Both the position numbers and the translations under genes were made by a program. Positions 30,272 through 42,200 of a DNA stretch of 64,000 nt are shown one piece after another (the stretch's first letter is position 1; each line of letters begins with the position of its first letter). Source of the stretch: Paracyclopina nana (lineage: Eukaryota > Arthropoda > Copepoda > Cyclopoida > Cyclopettidae); the NCBI GenBank assembly GCA_019096065.1, contig JAGUCH010000001.1, positions 620,001-684,000 of the forward strand. Direction: 5' to 3'. Below the pieces are notes generated by a model. It was not told the DNA's origin and did no database searches. It saw only the letters and a list, made by a program, of their open reading frames with translations.

Positions 30272-33200
30272 TCAGAAGACAAAGACTTGCTTCATGTTCC
30301 TGAACAGCTCCAGGCTTTCAGGGTTGGCCAGGGCGCCCTGGTTTTTCACTGGCTGATTGGCCAGGATTTTCTTGACGGCAACTTCCACCTTCTTGCCATT
30401 GACAGTGTAGGGGATGTCCTCAATGGGCAAAATCATGCTTGGCACATGTCTGGCACTCAAATTGGCTCTGATTGTGGCTTTGATCCTTTGTACCAGGCTC
30501 CCTTCCAATGGGACACCAGGGGCCATTTTGAGGAACAAAATCACCCTCTCCTCGCCATCGGGACACCGTTGACCCACGCACAGGCTGTCAGCTATTTCGT
30601 CAAAGGGCTCGACAATGTTGTAGATCTCAGCACTGCCAAAGCGAACCCCATTCGGGTTCAGGGTCCCGTCAGACCTGCCCAGCATCAAAATGCCGCCATT
30701 GGTTTGGGCATTTTTGTGGATGAAATCCCCATGCGCCCACACACCTGCAAAATAACCGTTAAAAATCAGTTATGCCGAGCGGAATTCTGCGCGTCCGAGC
30801 GTAGCGAGCGCGGCAAACTTTAGTACCTAGTTTAATGGCAAAACTGGCTGTGTGTAAAATAAACAATTTATCTGGTTAATGCAGCAAACTCATCTTTTTG
30901 ATTACTTATACAATTACCTGGAATTTTTTCAAAGTAAGCTGCCTGGTACAGGCTGAAATCTGGATCATTCCAAAAGCAGACTGGCATGGAAGGAAAAGGT
31001 CTGGTGCATACCAATTCTCCTGGCTCACTTGGCTCCACTGCACAAGCCATTTCAGAGTCCCAACACTCAATTGCGCAACCCAAATGGCAAGACTGGATTT
31101 CACCCCTGAAAAGTCACATTGAAATTACGAGGCGGTTACCACGGCTCTTTCAGTTGCCAAGGGATTGCTCAACAGTTGCCATTGGGTACTTTAAAAAGCT
31201 AGGTTTTTGAAATAGGAGAATTAAGGCTCAGCACTAATTTTTGCGCAATAGTTCCAATGCCTTGTCTTTTAATTAAGGCCATTTTTTGGCTATGAACTTT
31301 GAAAAAGTACTGTCATAAGTCAACTACGAGTTTACGTAAGGAATGTCCCTTGCGAAGGCCATCTTTACCAGACCTTTCATGACCTTTATGGCCTCAGCTT
31401 TTGATTGCAAAAGCCAAAAATCAGCACAGCTCCGAGGTAAACAGAACAGCTCCGAAATACACAACACAGCGCTGAAGTTTACAGTACAGCTCTAATGTAC
31501 TCTAATGTGAAGTATCCAGCACAGTGCAAAAGTATACAGAACAGCGCTAAAGAATACAACACAGCGCTGAAGCTTACAGCACAACGCTGAAGTATGCGGC
31601 ACAGCGCTAACACAGAACTGAAGTAAGCAGCACAGCGCCAAAGCATACAGCACAGCGCTGAAGTATACAGCACTGCGCCGAAGTATACAGCACTTCACTG
31701 AAGTAAGCAGCCCAGCTTTGAAGTCAGCACCACAGAACTTATGTTAGCAGCACAGCGCCAAAGTATACAGCACAGCGCCGAAGCATACAGTTCAGTGCTG
31801 AAGTATACAGCACAGCGCCGAAGTATACAACCTCACTGAAGTAAGCAGCACAGCTGTGAAGTTGACACCACAGAACTGATGTTAGCAGCACAGCGCCACA
31901 GTATACAGCACAGCGCCGAAGCATACAGCACTGCGCAAAAGTATACAGCACAGCGCCGAAGCATACAGCACAGTGATGAAGTATACAGCACAACGCCGAA
32001 GTATACAACCTCACTGAAGTAAGCAGCACAGCTGTGAAGTTGACACCACAGAACTGATGCTAGCAGCACAGCGCCACAGTATACAGCACAGCGCCGAAGC
32101 ATACAGCACTGCGCAAAAGTATACAGCACAGCGCCGAAGCATACAGCACAGTGATGAAGTATACAGCACAACGCCGAAGTATACAACCTCACTGAAGTAA
32201 GCAGCACAGCTGTGAAGTTGACACCACAGAACTGATGTTAGCAGCACAGCGCCAAAGTATACAGCACAGCGCCGAAGCATACAGCACAGTGCCGAAGCAT
32301 ACAGCACAGCGCCGAAGCCTACAGCACAGTGCTGAAGTATACAGCACAGCGCCGAAGTATACAACCTCACTGAAGTAAGCAGCACAGCTCTGAAGTTGAC
32401 ACCACAGAACTGACGTAAGCAGCACAGCGCCGAAGCATACAGCACTGTGCTAAAGTATACAGCACAGCGCTGAAATTGTCAAAATTTACCATAGCACGGT
32501 GGATCAAAAAGCCGATTTGACGGCACGAGAATTTGTCAAATCGCAGATTTCCCATTTTTGCCCCAATTTTCAGTCTCTAGTTTGCATGACTTCTAGGCTA
32601 TCTGATGAGTACAAATTAAAGCAAATTCACAGATAGAGATTAAAATTTGGCGCAGAAAAAATAATTTAGGGAAAAAGTTGATTTCGGCGAATTCAGTAGA
32701 GCAGTAGTTTTGGGCAAATTGAGCAGAAATTGAATCTTCCATAACTTTTGATTCCAAATGAATCCAATTGAGTGACCAAGTCAGGGAAGTCAAACTTATA
32801 GCATCAAATGATTATCAACCAGAATATTGGCTATGATGCAATATTTTGAGCTTAAAGCCAATAAGAAAGAGGTGCTACGTTGATTTCGCGACTTTTTTCC
32901 GTGCGCGTGAAATAGGCAAATAAATCCACTGTGCACAGTAATAGGAGCTTTAAGCAAAGGGATGAGTTAAAAATAATCTATTAAGCTGTGCATGTGGGCG
33001 TGCACTTCTCTAAAAGCTGATGAAGAGCCGTTAGTTTCTTCTCTCAAGCCTCGTTTTACAAAATGGCAATTCTTGCAAAGATCTTAGTTGAAGTAGCATA
33101 AATGTGGAAAGTACCTATAAACAGGCAGAGTTGAGTTTTCGCCCATAAAGCAGGCAATGATATCCGTTCCCCCTGAAATGGAGGCAAGTAAAACATTGGC

Positions 33201-36200
33201 CTTAATGTCCCTGTAGACGTAGTCAAAGCTATGGGGCTTTAATGGCGATCCAGTGCTGCAAATGACCTTCAGGGTGGACAAATTGTGGCTCAATCTGGGC
33301 TTCACTCCCCTGTCTTCCTGCACTGCAATCCATTTGGCTGAGGTGCCAAAGACAGTGATGCCACACTCATCCACAAGATCCCACATTGTGGCAGAATGTG
33401 GATGCAAAGGAGAGCCATCATAGAGCACCAAAGAAGTTCCTAAAAAAATATTTTATAAGCCTTGAATTGCCTTCAACTTTTTTCAATCAATTTTCACTTC
33501 TGGGAAGATCCTTGTGAGATTTCTTGGAATTATGGGGAATGAAATGTTAATTTTTTTGAGAGTACCTTGACAAATTAAAAGTGAAGAAGCAATCAAAGTT
33601 TTATATTGTAGTAACTTTTAAAATGAGGTCTAAATCACATAAAGTGCCAAAGTTTGAGATAAGAGCCTCTCTTTTTTTGGTGGGCCAACTGAAATTGCTG
33701 TAATCTCATTATAGAGAGGACCAATTGCACTTTCTCTACTATTTTGAGACAAAAAAATTGGATTTCAAAATGCAGCCCAGGAGCTGTTTCATAAAATGAA
33801 ACTAAGTCTCTCCCTTGGGCATTGAAGAGTGCATCTTGAAATGTAACCCTTTCATAACTTGCAAAAGCCTAAGCTATTTATTTCTTCCCACATGAGGATT
33901 TAGTATACAATTTCAGGCCATTTTCCTGTATTCTTGGTTGTTATGCTTGAAATGCATTTTTGTGCTTTTTTGGACCAAAACAGATAAGAAAAAGTTATTT
34001 TCCTAGCTCTTGTTGTGAACTTTAAGGATTTGAAGCTTTTATTGGCAGCAACTTTTTTCAAAGGCCAAGAGCATCAAAGCAAAATATTATAGTTTACTGT
34101 TAATATAGTACATTCAAAAAGTATCCAGGGATGCAGAAACTGCCAAATCATGCTCAGAAAGCCACCAAAAAAAGGTGGCTGAGTTTCCGTTTGGATGATT
34201 CTTAGGCGCCAAAAATAAGGAAAAGGCAAAAATACTACATTTCCAACTTGATACAGCTTTCAGCGTTGTATCAGCTTATTTCTAGTATTTTCTGGTGTAG
34301 TAGGTCGAGATATACTACTGTGACTTATCAAGCCACTACTCGTATCTAGGCTACGTCAAGCGGGGACGGGCCTGGAGGCTAGCAGAGGTCAGTCTTGGGG
34401 CCGCAGACAACACGTGTCAATGTGGTGAATTTATTTCCTTTACTGATGATCACACTATACTACTCGTTATACTACCGCGCGCCCGAGGCGAGCGCGCGCA
34501 GCGAGCGGTCGACCCGTAGGCCGACACGCTCCCTGCTACATCACCCCACGCTAGAAGGTTACTGTGTCCTCGCAGTGACGGGTTGAGTCAGGTCTAGCAG
34601 GGAGCCTCGAGGGGGACCCTCCATGGCGGGAGCGCTGGGCTGGGTCCCATTCGCGTCAACCACGCGTGCCTGGGGAAGTGTCTGCTGCAGGACCCCGTAT
34701 AGATCCGTGTATTGCTGATGAATAAATGCGGATCTGGGCCTGGAAGGTCCTGATATGCTTGGAGTCTCCTTGTCGGGCCGCGTCCACGGCGAGAGGCCTT
34801 GAGGGCGATGTCGACTTGTCCGGGGCATCCAAAGGGTCTTTCTCTCCCGTTTCGAACCATCTTGCGGTGAAGTCGCTGAGCTCGGTGGCCGCTCGTTCTC
34901 GGTGGTCTCGCTTCCAGCGGGGAATTCGGCGCCGAGAAATCCAGGTGGCCATCATCCTCATCGTCGTCGCCAGGAACAAGGGTCCGTCGTTACCCAGGTT
35001 GGCTACCATGCGCCAGGAGTTCGACAGCCATGAAGGCAGTGTGCCACAGGCCATACATCAACCACCACCCAAGCCCCGGCGGCGATACAGGATAATCATA
35101 CGGATGATAGAGCCTAGGATGATCTTGATGAGGCCCAGGATCACCAAACCTCCGGTCATGTAGCTCCAGTATTTCCCCACGGTCGAAAAGAAAGGGATGA
35201 GGCCGTTGTCCACCTGGACTACCATAAGGTCGATGTCGTCCTCGGACCAGAGGGTGGTGGCCCCCGATCCGCGTGCGAAGCTGTTCCTCAGGGCGTTGGA
35301 CGTCAGAGTGGTGACCACGGCCTCGCGCGCGTGGGTACAGCTGCAGGTAGAGGGCGTGCTCGGCCTGCTGCTGGGCGGAGTAGATACCCCCTCCTAGGCC
35401 CGACCGATCTCGTAGGGCGTCCATGTTGTCGATCGGAGGTGGGGTCCAATTGCGATGGCGGCGTGCAGGAGTGGATGCTAGGAGTAGCGCATCCAGTGTC
35501 CCTGGATCCTCCACTTCACAGGCGTGATGGCGTCGCAGGTATGATGCTGGGCCGGTCCACCAAGATGAAGGAGAGGATCCGCGGGCAGGAGTGGTTCCCG
35601 ACCAACCGCGGGATCTCCTGCGTGCAGTTAGGGAAGGCACGCGTCATGGCCTGCATCGGGTAGCAGCTGGTGATGTAGGCAACCGCCCCAGCCGGGTGAC
35701 CAAATGGCCGGGCCCGTGGGAGTCGAGCGTGGCGTAGGAGGACCCACCGCTGGCCATGTCCTGCAGCTTGGTGTGCAGGATGCTCCGCTCATTCTTGCAG
35801 ATGAGGTCCTGCAGGAATTTGAACCGGTCGTCGAGATGCAGGGCGTGCTCGGCGTGCAGGAAAGCCAGTTGGGTCTGCACGTGAGCGGGGTGGACCTCTT
35901 CCGTCAGGTGGGTGGGACGCGGCGATGGGAGCTTCGCCCGGGCGGAGAAGGGCGACTGCAAAGTCCCTCAGCTGAGTCCGGAAGACCCGCCGCTGGCAGG
36001 TCGACTGGACCCCCTTAAGGGCAGATCCTGCGTACCTGGATTCCTCCTCGCGGGCAATCAGGAGCAGATCCCCACCTGACCTAACATGGTGGAGTTCTGG
36101 TGCGGGTACAGTGAAGCTGGCCCTTGATAGACCTCAGAGGTCTCTTCCATGCAGGTGGTGTCATGAGCTTCCCATACCATGGTGCCTTCGGCGTGTCGTG

Positions 36201-39200
36201 GACGATCTTGTCACGGTAATTGGCCACGATGTGATTATCGAACACCACTCGTCCAGAGCTGGTGTGTAGTTTTCCATAGACAGCGGTGACAAGGGCGTCG
36301 ATCCGGGTCTGCTCGTAAGAGCGGTGATACATGACACCGTTGTGGCTGAATGACATGGTCCTGCATCGGTGGTTTCCGTCAAGGCCTCCTCGAGAAGTAA
36401 GCCAGGTTGGCGGGCACGTTGAGGTCACATTCACCCGTTGGCCCTCGGCGATCAGGTAGCCCGTTCCACCGCCTTGCGGCAGGCCTGGGCGACACGGTAT
36501 AGGGCTGGTGGTAAGCAACGATCTGAGTCCGGTAGCTGGCGCTGTCGAATCCGCATCTGGTCACTTCGGCGGGTCAGGGTCACGTGGCAAGCGGTGGCGG
36601 CGACGGGTTTGGTCGTCGCAGTCTGCAGCACCTGCCGCGGTGATGTTGACAGCCGATTCATAGGTGGTGCCGATATCATCGCGTGCGTCCGGGTCATTCA
36701 AGTCGGCGGCTCGTGGGTTGATTTTGGTGACTCGCATCGAACACCGTGAAGGTGGCAGCCGGGTCTTCAGGTGGTCCGTCTCCTCCTTCCTGTAGAGCAG
36801 GTTGAGGCCGGGGTTGTGCGCTCGGCACCTCGAGTAGTAAAGTGAGCGTCATCAGTATTGTGAAGTACATTGCTTCTGGAAGAGAGAGTAAAGGAAACGT
36901 GTTGACATGCTGCCTCATTATTGTACAACTGACGGTTTGTGCTGCTATTATTTCTTTATTAATTGCGCTTTCTTTCAAGCCGCAGAATTTTCAAAAGTAT
37001 ACTTAGAGGCCCCCAAAATTTTGCGGCCGTCTTTTCGTTGTGCTGCTCATTCTTTTACTATTCTGTGCTTGAAGCACTGCTCGAATTTGTTGGTGTAGCA
37101 AAATCATCATTTTAAAAATCGCTCATTTCAGGCAGTGGCCTGAATTGTGGCATCGTGTCCGTAGGCTGTGCTACCAGGGGTCTGTATGGCGGCATATTGA
37201 TTGGTGCCAGCGGAGGTAGCTCTGGATCTGGTTGATCTGATTTTTGGCCTGAGCGTGATCTTGTTCTGGTTGCAGGAGATGATGCTCCATGGGCAACTTC
37301 AACTTCGGCCCCCAGGAAATCTGCTGTTTCTTGTTGCAGCATTTCCGCCTGGGTCCTACGTTTGCGGTACCCGTGCTTCCCGAGGTGGTGCTGATACCGT
37401 TTAAGTGGCGGTTGTTGGGAGCTCGATGTTGTTCGCTGTCGCCTTCATCATCGGAAGGGCGCGACATCTTCAGCGAACTCATCACCTCGCATGGATAGAT
37501 CTGCATTGGCTGGCGGCGGGTTGCCGGCATTGCCATCATGGGCATCTTCCGCCGTTGCCCGGAACAATTTGAGCCTGTCGATCGGGAGGCGACCTCGGAC
37601 TTCTTCGAATCCGCGAGGGTCAGGCAAGATCTCGAAGGTCACGTCGTTGACCTTCCTAAGTATGGTCCAGGGGCCTGACCAGAAGGTTTGGAGCTTCTTG
37701 GAGATGTGGCGGGCCACGGTGGGCGTGTACAGCCACACCTGTTGCCCAGGACATACGTCGTTTTGTCCTTGTGGTAGGCCATCCTTTGTCGGTTGATCGA
37801 TGTGGCCATGTTCTTTCGGGCCCATTCATGGGCTGCCTGGTTCCGACCCTTGGGGGCCTGGGCAACTTGCCCGGCCTCAGAGGCCTCTCAGAAGTGGTTG
37901 GGGGTCTCCAAACAGAGGTCCAGTTGCGAGGTGGCAGGCCGCCCAAATAGCAGTTCATACGGGCGTAGCCGGTCATGCGGCATTTGGTGGTGCGCATGAT
38001 GAACAGGGCGGCAGGCAGTACTTCCTTCCAACGAGATGGTCGCCCGCAGACCAGTTTGGCCAGGAGGCCGTTGAGGTCCCGGTGGGCCCGTTCAACCCAG
38101 TTCGACTTAGGGTTGTAGGCCGGCGTGGTGGAGTGCCGGACACCTAGTGCTTTGGCTACTTGCTGGAACAGGGCGGCGGTGAAGTGGGTGCCCCGGTCAG
38201 AATGGAGGTTCTCCATTAGCCCATATCGCGGGATGATCTCTGAGGTCAGGAACCTCACGGCGGTGTCAGCGTTGGCCGAGGCGCATGGGAAAGCCTCGAT
38301 CCATCGGCTGAAGAGGTCGCGTGCGGTGAAGAGGTACTGATGTCCGTCGACAGAGGCTTGAGGGGCCCCACGTAGTCGATGGCGACCCTTTGCCAGGGAT
38401 AGCCCGCCCGGTGAGAATGTAGTGAGTGTCGTTGGTCGCGGTCTCCGGCTGATGTTTCTGGCAGGTGCGGCAGGTAGCCCGCGACCTCCGCGGCAACTCG
38501 GGTGGCGTTAGGCATGTAGAACCGGCGGAGACCCGGTCAACAGTGGTGTCTCTGCCCTGATGGCCCATGGTTTCGTGAATGTTCCTCACTAGCCCCTCTT
38601 CCGAGGATCAGGAACCACGACCAGGTGGCGAGCCTCTCGGCCTTGTCCTTCTTCCTTCTTGTACGAAGGAGGCCTTGATCATCCAGGTAGAGGCTGTCAA
38701 AGAGGCCCAGCAGGATCTTGCCTCGATGGAGGCGGCCTCTTTGTGCTCAGGGCTCGGTCGGCTCTGCTGGCTGATCAGTCGCCGCACCAGTTGCAAATCC
38801 TCGTCCTCCGTTTGCCCCTGGATCCACTCGGCGGGGTTGGCCATGTCCAGGGCAGCCTCGGCCGAGGCTATCATCGCTTGGACGCCAGCGCGGCTCTCAT
38901 TTGGAGACGTCCCGTGCCCTCGGTGTCGGTGGCGTGCTCGGCGCGACTCAGGGCGTCGGCGTTAGCGTGCTTGGTTCCCGGCCCGGTGGGCGACCTTGAA
39001 GTCAAACTGGCTGATGGTCTCCAACCACCGGGCAAGCATGCTACGGGGCTCCTCCATGGTGCGAATCCATTGCAGAGCGGCATGGTCCGTCTCGAGAGGA
39101 TGAAAGGCCGATATTGGAGGTAATACCGCCACTTGCGCAGCCAGATGATGACGGCAGCGAGTTCCCCTTGGGTGGCGGAGTAGTTAGCCTGGCTCCGTGT

Positions 39201-42200
39201 CAGCTTCTTGGCCCCAAAGAGGATGACTCGCTCCTTTCCCAACAGCCACTTGCGACAGGGCCCCACGCACTGGTTGTCCCGCTCCAGTCGGTATCCAGGA
39301 TGAATGGCTGCGGGCTCTCAAAGTCGGGGAAAGCCAGGATGGGCGCCATGCACTGCCGCTTCTTGAGCTCCTCAAAAGCGGCAACGTATTCCAGCGGGGA
39401 GTTGAACTCGGCGGTATCGGGAACGTCTTCTTCCCGGCTGAGTTTGTCCCGTCAAAGCCTTGGCGACCTTCTGGTGATCCTTAATGAAGGACCGGTAATA
39501 GCCACTTTCCCAGGAAGATGCGTAGCTGCCGGGTCCGTGGCAGGGGCCCCTTCTTGACCACGTCGATGTACTCGGGGACCACAGAGAGGCCCTCAGGAGT
39601 GATGGCGTGCCCCAGGTCGTGATGCGACGGCGGAACAGGTGGCATTGGGATGGTTGCAGTTTGAGGCCAGCCCGGTGGTGGGCGTCCAGTACCCGTTGCA
39701 GGTGGCGAAGTGGGATTCATCGCGGCTGTGGATCAGCACGTCGTCGAGGTATGGCAAGGCAATGTCGTATGGGATCCCTTCCAAGACCCGCTGGATGAGG
39801 CGCGCATACGTTAAGGGGCGCGTTGGTGAGGCCCGAGCGGCATGTGGCGGCGTGCGTTGAGTGATTGGCGGCGAATGCTGTCTTCGGGATGTCCTCGGCC
39901 CTCACGGGAAGCGTGGTGAAAGGCTCCGTCGTATCCAGGGTAGAGAATACTTGCGAGTGCGCCAGCCGATTGAGAGTTATCCCGAATGTCGCCAATGGGA
40001 TGCGTGTCGACGATGGTTACCTTGTTCAGTGCGCGGTAATCTACGCACCACCGGGTCTTCCCATTCTTCTTGGTGACCGGAACCAGCGGCGCACCAGGGC
40101 GACTGAATAGGGACGATGATGCCTTCCTGGAGCCATTTCTGAACTTGTTCTTCTAGCGACTTCTGCAAGTGCGGGTTGATGGGCCGCCGGCGGATGTTAA
40201 TGGGCTGAGTGCCCGGGATGATATCGATGCGGTGCTCGGCCAAGTCGGTTTGGCCCGAGGACCCATCGAGGCTGAAGGTGTCCTGGTATTGTAGCAGCAG
40301 GGCCAAGGTGCGAGCCTTTAGCTGAGGGTGCTCAAGATGTCGTTGTTTTCTAGGTCAGAATTCTTGAATGAAGATTTGGGCCATCTCGGCCGTGTACTGG
40401 CCCTGCGGCCGGGTTTGGGCCCCTGAGCTTGGCTCGTATGGCTTCCAGCTGCCAGCTTGGCCACGGTGGGTACTCGCCTCAAGCCTTCAACTTGCCGTAC
40501 CGGGTGTTGTTGTGGATAATGAGAGGCTCTGCGGTAGTGTTGATAACCCGACAACGCAGTTGCCCTTTTCATCTGGTCGGATCAGGGCTCGCTGCCAGGG
40601 GTGCAGCTCAGTGGCCTCCATGAAGTCCCTGATCCTTCAACAATCCCATCGATGTGCGGCGATCGGGTCCAGGTGGGGATTTTGCGGGAATGGCGCAACA
40701 AGACATTGGCCCCACTGTGGTTTCACCCCGTATGTAGGACGGCATGGGCGTTGATTGCGCGACTGTCATTTTCATTAAGTGTCCCCCTGCCAACTTGATC
40801 ATTCGTCCTCGAATGCGGAGCGAGTTGGCACTATGTAACTGGTCGATGTAAGTGGGCTTTCATGAAGGGCCCCGACAGGTTGACGTCCATGGTGAGGTTA
40901 GCTATGACAGCTGGTCGAAATAGGAAGGGTTGCGGGTAGGTGCCAATGTGAAGCATCAATGGCTTTGGTACCTCGCCGAGTATTTCTAGAGATTGATTTT
41001 GGCCCGCTGTGTTGACAGTTTCTCCTATCAGGGCGCAAGTTGAGCTTTGTGAACCCTAATTTGGTTGCAAGCGTGGAGGAGATGACCGACCTCCACGTAT
41101 TACCGCTGTCGATGAGTGCTCTTGATTTGACATTGTTGAGGCGTATTGGAACTTCAGATACGTATGATTTATTAATGTTGGAAATATGGGCGAGGAATGA
41201 TCGGGCCTTGTCAGATGTGAACGTGTTTGGTGAGGTGATGGATGGTTCCATTGATGGCCGGTCCCTTAGGACCGGCTGGCTCCGTTACAGCGCCTCCCAG
41301 GTGTAGGGCGTCACGGGGCACTGGCCACATGTGCGATGGCCGCGTTGCGATATTTATTATATTCTTGGGGCGAGACCGGCGGGCGGCGTGGTATGGATTG
41401 TGCCACGCCCGCGGCCGCCACGTGCCCGGCCCCGGAATCCTCCTCGCCCTCGTTGGCTGTTTGGGCGTTGGTTGGTGCTTTGAGCCTTGAGTTGGCCGTA
41501 GCCGCCGCAGCCGGAGCATCTCATGTTAGCCTTGTCACCTAGAGCGGCGATGATCTTGGCGACGTCGGGTTGGTCTGGGAGGTGCCCTCTTGGGTGATTT
41601 GCATGATGCCCCCTTGCCCCAGGGGTTGGCCTTGCCGCCGGCTAATCCTACCAGGCACTCCTTGGAGGATGCATTAGGCGGCCTCCGTCAGCGTATCATA
41701 TTTGCTGGCGATTACCAGCCAAGCGTGTCTGGGGGTCCCGCAGATTGATAGTGAACTTCCTAATGACCTCTGGATCCTTGTCGACCTTGGCGCACCGCGT
41801 GCATCATTAGCGAAAGCCCTCAGGTAGAGCGACTTGAGGCGTGCCGCCCAGGTCATTGCAGTTCATGGGGACGCTGCGCGGCGGTGTCGTATGCCACCCT
41901 GGCGGCCTCTTGGGCCGACTCGTCCACAAGGCCTTCTCAAGGTCGTCGAGGTAGTGCTTGTAGGTGTACGTATTATCGCCCGACTTCTTGTCGATGGAAT
42001 TGATCATTTCCAGCATGCAAGGCCGACAATAGATGCCTTGATCAGCATCTTCTTGGTGACTTCAGGCTCTATCGAGTCCTCGAGGTGGGACTCGATGTGC
42101 ATCCGCCATTGCTGGAAGGAGGCGGCTGTCCGTCTCGCGGAGCAGTTGGAGTTATTGAGGCCGACGCTGAACAGCAGCGTTGGCTCTCATTTGGCGGTTG

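Noticed and set aside
31479-32445. Cys/Ala/Leu-rich repeated frames on the minus strand
   Set aside because: They are translations of the 20-base minisatellite and begin and end with the array. They lie in an AACS intron.
31427-32480. CRISPR-like regular spacing in the minisatellite
   Set aside because: There are no unique spacers between repeats; the whole array is repeat, in a eukaryotic intron.
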